Positions 25,257 through 34,241 are shown, numbered from the stretch's first letter. The stretch is DNA of 64,000 bases from Streptomyces sp. SID8374 (GCF_009865135.1 NZ_WWGH01000002.1:992001-1056000); one strand, 5' to 3'. A program made the numbers and translations. Notes: generated by a model not told the origin, from the letters alone.

Positions 25257-26768
25257 GTGACGACCATACTCGGACAGGTGTTCCTGACGATCAGTACGAC
25301 CGGCACCCCTGAACGCCCCGCCACGGACCTCGGCTTCCTGCTGCACAAGCATCCCGACCGGGCGCAGGCGTTCTCCACCTCGCACGGCACCGCGCACGTC
25401 TTCTACCCCGAGGCGTCCGCCGAGCGCTGCACGGCCGCCCTCCTGCTGGAGGTGGATCCGGTGGCGCTGGTGCGGCGCGGCAAGGGCAAGGGCCGGGGCG
25501 GTGCGCCCGACGCGACGCTCGCGCAGTACGTCAACGACCGCCCCTATGCGGCCTCCTCGCTGCTCTCGGTCGCCCTCGCCACAGTGTTCAAGTCCGCGCT
25601 GGGCGGAGTCTGCCGGGCCCTGCCCGAGCGGGCCGGGGCCCCGCTGCCGCTGCGGATCGAGGTGCCCGCGCTGCCCGCCCGGGGCGGTGCGGAGCTGGTG
25701 CGCAAGCTGTTCGTGCCGCTCGGCTGGGAGCGGGTCGAGGTGACGGAGGTGGCGCTGGACGAGCAGTTCCCCGCCTGGGGCGCGTCACGCTACGTACGCC
25801 TGGTGCTGGAAGGGGAGTTGCGGCTCGCCGACGCCCTGCGCCAGCTCTACATCCTGCTCCCGGTCCTCGACGACGCCAAGCACTACTGGGTCGCGCCCGA
25901 CGAGGTGGACAAGCTGCTGCGGGCCGGTGAGGGCTGGCTGGCCGACCACCCCGAGCGCCCCCTCATCACCCGGCGCTACCTCTCCCACCGCTGGGGCCTT
26001 ACCCGCCAGGCCGACCAGGCCCTGGAGCTGATCCGCCTCGCGGAGTCCGACGACCTCGATGTGGGGAGCGTCGACAACGCGGTGGACGAGAGCACCGACA
26101 CCGAGGAGAAGCCGGTCCCGCTCGCCGAGCACCGGCGCACCGCGATCCTCGAAGCGCTGCACGGAGCCGGTGCCCACCGGGTCCTCGACCTGGGGTGCGG
26201 CCAGGGGCAGTTGGTGCAGGCGCTCCTCAAGGACGTGCGGTTCACCGAGATCGTCGGCGTCGACGTGTCGATGCGCGCCCTCACCATCGCCTCACGCCGC
26301 CTGAAGCTGGACCGGATGGGGGAGCGGCAGGCGGACCGGGTCACCCTCCGGCAGGGCTCCCTCACCTACACCGACAAGCGGCTCAAGGGGTACGACGCCG
26401 CCGTGCTCAGCGAGGTCGTCGAGCATGTGGACCTGGACCGGCTGCCCGCCCTGGAGTACGCGGTCTTCGGCTCGGCGCGCCCGCGCACGGTCCTCGTGAC
26501 CACGCCGAACGTGGAGTACAACGTCCGCTGGGAGACCCTCCCGGCCGGGCACGTGCGCCACGGGGACCATCGCTTCGAGTGGACCCGGGCCGAATTCCGC
26601 GCATGGGCCGGGAAGGTCGCCGAGCGCCACGGGTACACCGTCGCCCACCTGCCCGTCGGCCCGGACGACCCCGAGGTCGGCCCGCCCACCCAGCTGGCCG
26701 TCTTCACCCTGACCGACACCGCGACCGACAAGAACAACGAGAAGAAGAAGGAGGCGGCAGCCGCATGA
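25257..26768 (+). CDS. hen1: Hen1: 3' terminal RNA ribose 2'-O-methyltransferase
   Basis: 503 aa full-length bacterial Hen1. Start at GTG 25257; GTG 25278 (giving FLTISTTGTPERPATDLGFL) matches the usual family start and is an alternative. The N-terminal half is the ligase-activating domain (LGFLLHKHPDRAQAFSTSHG). The methyltransferase holds the SAM loop VLDLGCGQGQ from residue 309 and the Mn2+ ligands E386, E389, H390 (SEVVEHV) and H438 (GDHRFEW). It methylates the 2'-OH at the 3' end of a broken RNA before sealing, making the repaired junction resistant to renewed cleavage. It overlaps pnkp by ATGA. Confidence 0.95.
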   Translation: MTTILGQVFLTISTTGTPERPATDLGFLLHKHPDRAQAFSTSHGTAHVFYPEASAERCTAALLLEVDPVALVRRGKGKGRGGAPDATLAQYVNDRPYAASSLLSVALATVFKSALGGVCRALPERAGAPLPLRIEVPALPARGGAELVRKLFVPLGWERVEVTEVALDEQFPAWGASRYVRLVLEGELRLADALRQLYILLPVLDDAKHYWVAPDEVDKLLRAGEGWLADHPERPLITRRYLSHRWGLTRQADQALELIRLAESDDLDVGSVDNAVDESTDTEEKPVPLAEHRRTAILEALHGAGAHRVLDLGCGQGQLVQALLKDVRFTEIVGVDVSMRALTIASRRLKLDRMGERQADRVTLRQGSLTYTDKRLKGYDAAVLSEVVEHVDLDRLPALEYAVFGSARPRTVLVTTPNVEYNVRWETLPAGHVRHGDHRFEWTRAEFRAWAGKVAERHGYTVAHLPVGPDDPEVGPPTQLAVFTLTDTATDKNNEKKKEAAAA

Positions 26769-29362
26769 CGAACGACAACAGCAGAAACGACGACAGCACG
26801 AGCACCGACACCACCGGCACCGGCGGCGCCTCCCGCACCCTGCCGGTGACCGACCTCTCCCTCGTCGTCCTCATCGGCGCCAGCGGATCGGGCAAGTCCA
26901 CCTTCGCCCGCAAGCACTTCAAGCCCACCGAGATCGTCTCCTCGGACGTCTGCCGGGGCCTCGTCGCCGACGACGAGAACGACCAGAGCGCCAGCGGCGA
27001 CGCCTTCGACGTGCTCCACTACATCGCCGGCAAGCGCCTGGCCGCCGGACGGCTCACCGTCGTCGACGCCACCAGCGTCCAGTCCGAGAGCCGCAAGCAG
27101 CTCGTCCGGCTCGCCCGTGAGCACGACGTGCTGCCCATCGCCATCGTGCTGGACCTCCCCGAAGAGGTCTGCGCCCGGCGCAACGCCGCCCGCCCCGACC
27201 GCGCGTCCATGCCCCGCCACGTCATCCAGCGCCACCGCCGCGAGCTGCGCCGCTCGCTGCGCGGCCTGGAGCGCGAGGGCTTCCGCAAGGTGCACATCCT
27301 GCGCACCGAGGAGGAGGCCGAGAGCGCCGAAGTGGTCCTGGAGCGCCGGTACAACGACCTGCGCCACCTCACCGGCCCCTTCGACATCATCGGCGACATC
27401 CACGGCTGCCGCTCCGAGCTGGACACCCTGCTCGGCAAGCTCGGTTACGTGGACGGCGCCCACCCCGAAGGGCGTACGGCCGTCTTCGTCGGCGACCTCG
27501 TCGACCGGGGACCCGACAGCCCGGGGGTGCTGCGCCGCGTCATGTCCATGGTCGCGTCGGGCAACGCCCTCTGCGTGCCGGGCAACCACGAGAACAAGCT
27601 CGGCCGCTATCTGGCGGGCCGCAAGGTCCAGCAGACCCACGGCCTCGCCGAGACGGTCGGACAGCTGGAGCGCGAGGACGCCGAGCACCCCGAGTTCCGG
27701 CAGCAGGTACGGGAGTTCATCGACGGCCTGGTCAGCCACTACGTGCTGGACGGCGGCAACCTGGTGGTCTGTCACGCCGGGCTGCCCGAGAAGTACCACG
27801 GCCGCACTTCGGGCCGGGTCCGCTCGCACGCGCTGTACGGGGACACCACCGGCGAGACCGACGAGTTCGGCCTGCCCGTGCGCTACCCGTGGGCCGAGGA
27901 GTACCGGGGCCGCGCCGCCGTGGTCTACGGCCACACGCCCGTGCCCGCCACCTCCTGGATCAACAACACCATCTGCCTGGACACCGGTGTCGTCTTCGGC
28001 GGGAAGATGACCGCGCTGCGCTGGCCGGAGCGCGAACTCGTCGACGTACCGGCCGAGAAGGTCTGGTACGAGCCCACCAGGCCGCTGGCCACCGAGGCGC
28101 CCGGAGGCCGGGAGGGCAGGCCGCTGGACCTCGCCGATGTGCAGGGCCGCCGCGTCGTGGAGACCCGGCACATGGGCCGGATCGCCGTGCGCGAGGAGAA
28201 CGCGGCGGCCGCGCTCGAAGTGATGAGCCGGTTCGCCGTCGACCCGCAGCTCCTCGCCTACCTCCCGCCGACCATGGCGCCCACCGCCACCTCCAAGGAG
28301 GAAGGCTTTCTGGAGCACCCGGCCGAGGCGTTCGCGCAGTACCACGCGGACGGCGTGGGGCGGGTCGTGTGCGAGGAGAAGCACATGGGCTCCCGGGCCG
28401 TCGCCCTGGTCTGCAAGGACGCGGCCGCCGCCACCGCCCGCTTCGGCACGGACGGCCCGACCGGCGCCCTCCACACCCGCACCGGTCGCCCCTTCCTCGA
28501 CGACCGGGCGCTCACCGAAGAGGTCCTCGGCCGGCTGCGTACGGCCGTCACCGCGGCCGGGCTCTGGGAGGAGTGGGACACCGACTGGGTGCTCCTGGAC
28601 GCCGAGCTGATGCCGTGGTCGCTCAAGGCCGGCGGACTGCTGCGCTCGCAGTACGCCGCCGTCGGCGCGGCCTCCGGCGCGGTGTTCCCCTCCGCCCTCG
28701 CCGCCCTGGAGACGGCCGCCGCCCGTGGCGTCGACATCGGCGACCTCGCCGCGCGGCAGCACGGCCGGGCGGAGGACGCGGCCGCGTTCACCGAGGCGTA
28801 CCGGCGCTACTGCTGGACGACCGAGGGGCTGGAGGGGATGCGGATCGCCCCGTTCCAGATCCTCGCCGTCCAGGGCCGCTCGCTCGCCGCCGTCCCCCAC
28901 GACGAGCAGCTGGCCTGGCTGGACCGGCTCGTGGAGCACGACCCGACCGGGCTGCTCCAGGCCACCCGCCGACTTGTCGTGGACCCCGCCGACGAGGCGT
29001 CCGTCCGCGCGGGCACCGACTGGTGGCTGGAGATGACCGGGCGCGGCGGCGAGGGCATGGTCGTCAAGCCGCTCGGCGCCCTGGTCAGGGACCTCAAGGG
29101 CCGCCTGGTGCAGCCGGGCATCAAGGTGCGCGGCCGGGAGTATCTGCGCATCATCTACGGCCCCGAGTACACCCGCCCGGAGAACCTGGAGCGCCTGCGC
29201 TCCCGCTTCCTCGGCCACAAGCGCTCGCTCGCGCTGCGGGAGTACGCGCTCGGCCTGGAGGCGCTGGACCGGCTGGCGGACGGCGAGCCGCTGTGGCGGG
29301 TCCACGAGGCGGTCTTCGCCGTCCTGGCCCTGGAGTCGGAGCCGGTGGACCCCCGGCTCTGA
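26765..29362 (+). CDS. pnkp: Pnkp: bacterial polynucleotide kinase-phosphatase-ligase of RNA repair
   Basis: 865 aa from ATG 26765, in ATGA overlap with hen1. Three modules in order: 5'-OH kinase with P-loop GASGSGKS (residues 38-45); binuclear metallophosphoesterase with GDIHG (210), GDLVDRGP (243) and GNHE (273), which removes 2',3'-cyclic or 3'-phosphates; and a C-terminal adenylyltransferase/ligase with nucleotidyl lysine K539 in EEKHMGSRA. With Hen1 it forms the complex that heals and seals ribotoxin-cleaved tRNA. All catalytic motifs look intact. No ribotoxin gene is adjacent. Confidence 0.95.
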   Translation: MTNDNSRNDDSTSTDTTGTGGASRTLPVTDLSLVVLIGASGSGKSTFARKHFKPTEIVSSDVCRGLVADDENDQSASGDAFDVLHYIAGKRLAAGRLTVVDATSVQSESRKQLVRLAREHDVLPIAIVLDLPEEVCARRNAARPDRASMPRHVIQRHRRELRRSLRGLEREGFRKVHILRTEEEAESAEVVLERRYNDLRHLTGPFDIIGDIHGCRSELDTLLGKLGYVDGAHPEGRTAVFVGDLVDRGPDSPGVLRRVMSMVASGNALCVPGNHENKLGRYLAGRKVQQTHGLAETVGQLEREDAEHPEFRQQVREFIDGLVSHYVLDGGNLVVCHAGLPEKYHGRTSGRVRSHALYGDTTGETDEFGLPVRYPWAEEYRGRAAVVYGHTPVPATSWINNTICLDTGVVFGGKMTALRWPERELVDVPAEKVWYEPTRPLATEAPGGREGRPLDLADVQGRRVVETRHMGRIAVREENAAAALEVMSRFAVDPQLLAYLPPTMAPTATSKEEGFLEHPAEAFAQYHADGVGRVVCEEKHMGSRAVALVCKDAAAATARFGTDGPTGALHTRTGRPFLDDRALTEEVLGRLRTAVTAAGLWEEWDTDWVLLDAELMPWSLKAGGLLRSQYAAVGAASGAVFPSALAALETAAARGVDIGDLAARQHGRAEDAAAFTEAYRRYCWTTEGLEGMRIAPFQILAVQGRSLAAVPHDEQLAWLDRLVEHDPTGLLQATRRLVVDPADEASVRAGTDWWLEMTGRGGEGMVVKPLGALVRDLKGRLVQPGIKVRGREYLRIIYGPEYTRPENLERLRSRFLGHKRSLALREYALGLEALDRLADGEPLWRVHEAVFAVLALESEPVDPRL

Positions 29363-29426
29363 CCCCCGGGGCAACCCATGGGCGATTCGCGGGGTGAACG
29401 GTGCTCCGCCCGGTGAGGATGAAGGC

Positions 29427-30659
29427 ATGGGATTCCATGTCGACTCCGAAGCCGGGCGGCTGCGCCGCGTCATACTGCACCGCCCCGATCTGGAACTGAA
29501 GCGGCTGACCCCCCGCAACAAGGACGCGCTCCTCTTCGACGACGTGCTCTGGGTGCGGCGGGCCCGGCAGGAGCACGACGGGTTCGCCGACGTCCTGCGC
29601 GACCGGGGCGTGGAGGTGCACCTCTTCGGCGACCTCCTCCAGGAGTCCCTGGACATCCCCGTGGCGCGCAGGCTCGTCCTGGACCGGGTCTTCGACGAGA
29701 AGGAGTACGGGCCGCTCGCCACCGAGCACCTGCGCGCCGCCTTCGAGGAGCTGCCGTCGGCCGAGCTGGCGGAGGCGCTGGTCGGCGGGATGACCAAGCG
29801 CGAGTTCCTGGAGCGGCACAGCGAGCCGACCTCCGTCCGCTTCCATGTGATGGACCTGGACGACTTCCTGCTCGGCCCGCTGCCCAACCACCTCTTCACC
29901 CGGGACACCTCGGCCTGGATCTACGACGGGGTCTCCATCAACGCGATGCGCTGGCCCGCCCGGCAGCGCGAGACCGTCCACTTCGAGGCGATCTACCGCC
30001 ACCACCCGCTCTTCACCGGACCGGACGCGGGCGTCTTCCACCACTGGTCGGAGGGGCAGGACGACTACCCCTCCACGATCGAGGGCGGTGACGTCCTGGT
30101 CATCGGGCAGGGGGCGGTCCTGATCGGGATGAGTGAGCGCACCACCCCGCAGGCGGTGGAGATGCTGGCCCGCGGCCTCTTCGACGCCGGTTCGGCCCGC
30201 ACGATCGTGGCCCTCGACATGCCCAAGGCCCGCGCGTTCATGCACCTGGACACGGTGATGACGATGGTCGACGGCGACACGTTCACCCAGTACGCCGGCC
30301 TCGGCATGCTCCGCTCGTACACGATCGAGCCGGGCAGCGGCCCCCGCGAGCTGAAGGTCACCGACCACCCGCCCGAGCACATGCACCGGGCCATCGCCGC
30401 CGCCCTCGGCCTCGACTCGATCCGGGTGCTCACCGCCACCCAGGACGTGCACGCGGCCGAGCGCGAGCAGTGGGACGACGGCTGCAACGTCCTGGCGGTG
30501 GAGCCGGGCGTCGTCGTCGCGTACGAGCGGAACGCGACCACCAACACCTATCTGCGCAAGGAGGGCATCGAGGTCATCGAGATCCGGGGCAGCGAGCTGG
30601 GCCGGGGGAGGGGCGGACCGCGCTGCATGAGCTGCCCGGTGGTGCGGGACCCTGTGTAG
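29427..30659 (+). CDS. arcA: Arginine deiminase
   Basis: 410 aa from ATG 29427 (GAGGA 7 bases upstream). Family motifs: the N-terminal SEAGRLRRVILHRPDLELKR, the substrate-binding LPNHLFTRDTSAWIYDG and EGGDVLVIG, and the nucleophile C400 in GGPRCMSCPVVRDP. The usual GxRCMSMP has Met where this protein has a second Cys (C403). It hydrolyses arginine to citrulline and ammonia. The catabolic ornithine carbamoyltransferase and a permease follow. Carbamate kinase (arcC), the ATP-yielding step, is not in the window. Confidence 0.93.
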   Translation: MGFHVDSEAGRLRRVILHRPDLELKRLTPRNKDALLFDDVLWVRRARQEHDGFADVLRDRGVEVHLFGDLLQESLDIPVARRLVLDRVFDEKEYGPLATEHLRAAFEELPSAELAEALVGGMTKREFLERHSEPTSVRFHVMDLDDFLLGPLPNHLFTRDTSAWIYDGVSINAMRWPARQRETVHFEAIYRHHPLFTGPDAGVFHHWSEGQDDYPSTIEGGDVLVIGQGAVLIGMSERTTPQAVEMLARGLFDAGSARTIVALDMPKARAFMHLDTVMTMVDGDTFTQYAGLGMLRSYTIEPGSGPRELKVTDHPPEHMHRAIAAALGLDSIRVLTATQDVHAAEREQWDDGCNVLAVEPGVVVAYERNATTNTYLRKEGIEVIEIRGSELGRGRGGPRCMSCPVVRDPV

Positions 30660-30660
30660 T

Positions 30661-30703
30661 ACCAGCGCTTTCGGGACAGGGACCAGCGGTTTCCGGACCA
30701 GGG
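30661..30703 (+). repeat. Two tandem imperfect ~21-base direct repeats
   Basis: ACCAGCGCTTTCGGGACAGG (then G) at 30661-30681 is followed directly by ACCAGCGGTTTCCGGACCAG (then GG) at 30682-30703. They lie between arcA and the carbamoyltransferase gene, two bases after the arcA stop. Possible regulator site or slipped-strand duplication. Confidence 0.5.
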
Positions 30704-30806
30704 GGGCTGTATAGGGATGCGAGTGCTCGTATAGACTTCCAGAACTGTATGCCGATCCCCCCGCATCCCGTCCCGATCTGCCCCGTCCCACCCTGGAGCC
30801 GTCACC

Positions 30807-31811
30807 ATGGCCATCGACCTCACCGGCCGCCCCTTCCTCAAGGAGCTGGACTTCACCGCCGAGGAGTTCCTCGGCCTGGTCGCGCTGGCCGGTGAGCTGA
30901 AGGCGGCCAAGAAGGCGGGCGCCGAGGTCCAGCGGCTGCGCGGCAAGAACATCGCACTGATCTTCGAGAAGACCTCGACGCGTACGCGCTGCGCGTTCGA
31001 GGTCGCCGCCGCCGACCAGGGCGCCTCCACCACCTACCTGGACCCCTCCGGCTCCCAGATGGGCCACAAGGAGTCGGTGAAGGACACCGCCCGGGTCCTC
31101 GGCCGGATGTTCGACGGCATCGAGTACCGGGGCGACAGCCAGCAGGTGGTCGAGGAGCTGGCCGCGTACGGCGGCGTCCCCGTCTTCAACGGGCTCACCG
31201 ACGACTGGCACCCCACGCAGATGCTCGCCGACGTGCTGACCATGACCGAGCACAGCGACAAGCCCGTCACCGGGACGGCCTTCGCCTACCTCGGCGACGC
31301 CCGCTTCAACATGGGCAACTCCTACCTGATCACCGGCGCCCTGCTCGGCCTGGACATCCGGATCGTCGCCCCCGAGATGTACTGGCCGGCCCCCTCCGTC
31401 GTGGAGCAGGCGGAGAAGCTCGCCGCCGTCAGCGGCGCCAAGGTCACGCTCACCACGGACGTCACCGAGGGCGTGCGCGGCGCCGACTTCGTCGCCACCG
31501 ACGTATGGGTCTCGATGGGGGAGCCCAAGGAGGTCTGGGACGAGCGCATCGCCGCGCTCGCGCCGTACGCCGTGACGATGGACGTCCTGCGCGCCACCGG
31601 CAACCCGGACGTGAAGTTCCTGCACTGCCTGCCCGCCTTCCACGACCTCGGCACCCAGGTCGGGCGGGACGTCCACGCCGCCCACGGCCTCACCGAGCTG
31701 GAGGTCACCGACGAGGTCTTCGAGTCGGCCCACTCGGTGGTCTTCGACCAGGCGGAGAACCGGATGCACACGATCAAGGCCGTGCTGGTGGCGACGCTGG
31801 CGGGGGAGTAG
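30807..31811 (+). CDS. argF: Ornithine carbamoyltransferase
   Basis: 334 aa, ATG start. The carbamoyl-phosphate loop STRTR (residues 57-61), the GHKESVKDTARVL loop, the LTDDWHPTQMLAD loop and HCLPAFHDLGTQVG are all present and intact. Position directly behind arginine deiminase suggests the catabolic (ArcB) direction: citrulline plus phosphate to ornithine and carbamoyl phosphate. The anabolic role cannot be excluded from sequence alone. The 147-base spacer from arcA suggests it may have its own promoter. Confidence 0.92.
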   Translation: MAIDLTGRPFLKELDFTAEEFLGLVALAGELKAAKKAGAEVQRLRGKNIALIFEKTSTRTRCAFEVAAADQGASTTYLDPSGSQMGHKESVKDTARVLGRMFDGIEYRGDSQQVVEELAAYGGVPVFNGLTDDWHPTQMLADVLTMTEHSDKPVTGTAFAYLGDARFNMGNSYLITGALLGLDIRIVAPEMYWPAPSVVEQAEKLAAVSGAKVTLTTDVTEGVRGADFVATDVWVSMGEPKEVWDERIAALAPYAVTMDVLRATGNPDVKFLHCLPAFHDLGTQVGRDVHAAHGLTELEVTDEVFESAHSVVFDQAENRMHTIKAVLVATLAGE

Positions 31812-31832
31812 CCGCCCCTGCGGGCGGGGGTT
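31812..31832 (+). terminator. Hairpin terminator after argF
   Basis: CCGCCC-CTGC-GGGCGG starts directly at the argF stop and is followed by GGGTT. Confidence 0.5.
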
Positions 31833-31842
31833 CGTATGGCCA

Positions 31843-31860
31843 TTCACCCGATTGGGTGAA
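31843..31860. promoter_or_regulatory. Perfect inverted repeat upstream of the amino acid permease
   Basis: TTCACCC-GATT-GGGTGAA, 7-bp arms, 130 bases before the permease start. Too short and with no T-run for a terminator, so an operator is more likely. Confidence 0.4.
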
Positions 31861-31989
31861 CATGCGAGGTGGTGGCTACGATGTCGCCTCTGGTGGGGTT
31901 CGGGTTCGCACACTCGGACCCCTTCCCTGTGCCGTCCGCGCGCACGGGGCCGTCCCCCCACTGCACCACCAGAGAAGAGAACGTCCCGC

Positions 31990-33477
31990 ATGAGCCCCGG
32001 CCTGCCGACCCCCGGCACCCCGAAGCGTCCCGGCCTCTCCCGGCCCGGACTGCGCCGCAAGAGCCCCGAGATGCTCATCGCCGAATCCGGCGGCGACCTG
32101 GAGGGCCACGGCCTCAAGCGGACGATGGGCCTCTTCCAGCTCGTCTGCTTCGGCGTCGGCGCCATCGTCGGCACCGGCATCTTCGTCGGCCTCTCCGACA
32201 CCGTCGCCGAGGCCGGACCCGCCGTCGTCATCTCGTTCGTCCTGGCCGCGATCACCTGCATCTTCACCGCCTTCTCCTTCGCGGAGCTGGGCAGCGCGAT
32301 CCCGGTCTCGGGGAGCTCGTACTCCTTCGCGTACGCCGCCCTCGGCGAGCGCACGGCGTTCCTCGTCGGCTGGTGCCTGATGCTGGAGTACGGCGTCTCG
32401 GTCTCCGCGGTCGCCGTGGGCTGGAGCCAGTACGTCAACGAGCTGCTGAACAGCCTGATCGGCTGGCAGCTGCCCGCCGCCGTCTCCGCCGGACCGGGCG
32501 ACGGCGGCGTGGTCAACCTCCCGGCGATCGTCGTCATCGCGATGGCCGCCACCCTGCTGGTGCGGGGCGTCCGGGAGAGCGCGAGCGCGACCGCCACCAT
32601 GGCGGTCCTGAAGATCGGCATCCTGCTGGCGTTCTGCGCGATCGCGTTCACCGCCTACCAGGACGACAACCTCGTGCCGTTCGCGGGCCACGGGCTCGGC
32701 GGGATCACGGCCGGTGCCTCGCTGGCGTTCTTCTCGTACATCGGTTTCGACGCCATCACCACCGCCGGTGAGGAGGTCAAGAACCCCCGCCGGAACATCC
32801 CCATCGCCATCCTGATCTGCATCGGTGTCGTCACGCTGCTCTACTGCGCGGTGGCGCTCTCGGCCATCGGCGCGCTCGGCGCGGACGCCGTCTCCGACAA
32901 GCCCGCGGCCCTCTCGCTGGTCGTCAACCAGGTCACCGACTCCTCGGTCGGCGGCGGCATCATCGCCTTCGGCGCGGTCGTCGCCATCGCCTCGGTGGTG
33001 CTCGCCGTGATGTACGGGCAGACCCGCATCCTGATGTCGATGTCCCGTGACGGGCTGATCCCGCGCGTCTTCGAGCGCGTCTCGCCCAAGACCCACACCC
33101 CGGTCGCCAACACCTGGATCGTGGCCTGCGTCTTCGCCGTCCCGGCCGCCTTCGCCTCGCTGGACGTCGTCGTCAACCTGACGACCATCGGCACGCTGGC
33201 CACCATGGTCGCGGTCAATGTGGCCGTCGTGGTGCTCCGCCGCCGCCACCCCGAGCTGGAGCGCACCTTCCGGGTGCCGCTCTACCCGGTGAGCCCGGTG
33301 ATCGGCGTCGTGTTCTGCCTGTATCTGATGTACGGGACCGGCTGGACGACCTGGCTCCAGTTCGCGGTCTTCCTCGCCGCCGGTTCGCTGCTCTACGCCT
33401 GCTACGGGCGCAAGCGGTCCCGCCTGGTCAGCTCTCCGGCGACGGACCCGGCTGGGACGGTATCGCCGGAAGCGTGA
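31990..33477 (+). CDS. APC-family cationic amino acid permease
   Basis: 495 aa, about 12-14 membrane helices. The CAT-type signature is clear: GLFQLVCFGVGAIVGTGIFV near residue 45, SFAELGSAIPVSGSSYSFAY, and FFSYIGFDAITTAGEEVKNP. The family transports arginine, lysine or ornithine, which fits the arginine deiminase and carbamoyltransferase genes just upstream (arginine/ornithine exchange or arginine uptake). Substrate is inferred from context. Its last 50 bases overlap the convergent kinase gene. Confidence 0.88.
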   Translation: MSPGLPTPGTPKRPGLSRPGLRRKSPEMLIAESGGDLEGHGLKRTMGLFQLVCFGVGAIVGTGIFVGLSDTVAEAGPAVVISFVLAAITCIFTAFSFAELGSAIPVSGSSYSFAYAALGERTAFLVGWCLMLEYGVSVSAVAVGWSQYVNELLNSLIGWQLPAAVSAGPGDGGVVNLPAIVVIAMAATLLVRGVRESASATATMAVLKIGILLAFCAIAFTAYQDDNLVPFAGHGLGGITAGASLAFFSYIGFDAITTAGEEVKNPRRNIPIAILICIGVVTLLYCAVALSAIGALGADAVSDKPAALSLVVNQVTDSSVGGGIIAFGAVVAIASVVLAVMYGQTRILMSMSRDGLIPRVFERVSPKTHTPVANTWIVACVFAVPAAFASLDVVVNLTTIGTLATMVAVNVAVVVLRRRHPELERTFRVPLYPVSPVIGVVFCLYLMYGTGWTTWLQFAVFLAAGSLLYACYGRKRSRLVSSPATDPAGTVSPEA

Positions 33478-34027
33478 ACCAGACGGCCTTGCCGTGCTCC
33501 GTGGTGCGGTGGCCGCAGGCGGAGCTGAGGGTCCGGATCAGCAGCAGGCCGCGGCCGTGCTCCTGCCAGGGGTCGACCTCGTAACCGGGCTGCGGCCGGG
33601 AGAGGTCCCCGGGCGGAGCGGGGTCGTGGTCGTGCACCTCGACCTGGCAGCCGGTGGGCAGCAGCTCCACGACCAACTCGATCGGCTCGCTGCTCACCGT
33701 GTGCTCCACCGCGTTCGCGACCAGCTCGGCGGTGAGCAGCTCGGCGGTGTCGCTGTCCGCCGGGGCGTGGATGTCCGACAGGGCGGTACGGACCAGAGCG
33801 CGGGCGATCGGCACGGCTGCCGTGGAGTGCGGCAGGGCGATCCGCCAGGAGGCGGGAACAGGGACATCGGGCGGCACGGCGGGGTTCCGTTCGGGAGCGG
33901 GACTTCCTTGTAGCGGGACTTCTCGACTCATCGGGGTCTCTCGACCCGTCATCGGGTTCTCCCGATCTGTCGTCGGGCTCTCCCGACGCGGTGTCGGGGT
34001 TTCTCGACTCACTCGACTCATCGGCAT
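33428..34027 (-). CDS. RsbW-like ATP-binding protein (serine kinase/anti-sigma-type) with repetitive N-terminus
   Basis: 199 aa if started at ATG 34027 (CAGGAAG about 12 bases upstream). The C-terminal ~125 residues are a HATPase_c domain: N box ELLTAELVANAVEHT, G1-like VEVHDHDP, and GRGLLLIRTLSSACG. Single-domain proteins of this type are abundant in Streptomyces and act as anti-sigma or anti-anti-sigma kinases. The first ~40 residues are a 7-residue repeat (RETPTPR-RESPTTD-RENPMTG-RETPMSR), hydrophilic and probably disordered. No partner antagonist gene is adjacent. It overlaps the permease gene tail-to-tail. Confidence 0.82.
   Translation of the reverse strand: MPMSRVSRETPTPRRESPTTDRENPMTGRETPMSREVPLQGSPAPERNPAVPPDVPVPASWRIALPHSTAAVPIARALVRTALSDIHAPADSDTAELLTAELVANAVEHTVSSEPIELVVELLPTGCQVEVHDHDPAPPGDLSRPQPGYEVDPWQEHGRGLLLIRTLSSACGHRTTEHGKAVWFTLPAIPSQPGPSPES
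33931..34014 (-). repeat. Four tandem 21-bp repeats encoding a 7-residue motif
   Basis: The TCGGG core recurs at 33931, 33952, 33973 and 33994, an exact 21-base period that keeps frame in the minus-strand kinase gene. A degenerate fifth unit lies near 33911. Encodes RE(T/S/N)P-x3. Confidence 0.75.
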
Positions 34028-34147
34028 CGCGTTTCGAGACTTCCTGGGGTCAACCTTACGAACCGCACGGCCCTGGCCATAGAGGCGGTCGACCGGTGCA
34101 AACAGGACTTTCGCCACAACAGTCTCACGGTCGGCGTATCGCGACCT

Positions 34148-34175
34148 CGTGACGACAGTCACGTAAGGGTGATAA
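34148..34175. promoter_or_regulatory. Operator/promoter motif TGAC-N4-GTCA-N9-GATAA before the enoyl-CoA hydratase gene
   Basis: CGTGAC-GACA-GTCACG is a perfect 6-bp inverted repeat (34148-34163), followed 9 bases after GTCA by GATAA (34171). The same arrangement and spacing occurs at 40850, in the divergent promoter of the ligase and acyl-CoA dehydrogenase. The palindrome overlaps a plausible -35 (TGACGA) with TAAATT as -10. Confidence 0.55.
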
Positions 34176-34241
34176 ATTCGGTGGTGGAACGCGACCCGCG
34201 CACGGCCGGCAACCCGCCCGAATGCTGAAGGGAACCCCTTC

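Noticed and set aside
26366..29908. Minus-strand open frame of 1180 codons opposite hen1/pnkp/arcA
   Set aside because: Shadow frame produced by high GC. The plus-strand genes have full sets of catalytic motifs and the minus translation has no recognisable domain.
31843..31860. Terminator for argF
   Set aside because: Stem of 7 bp without T-run and 30 bases beyond a better hairpin at 31812, so an operator is preferred.
29151..32651. Minus-strand open frame of 1166 codons opposite arcA/argF/permease
   Set aside because: Same artefact; low-complexity translation without domains or a ribosome site.
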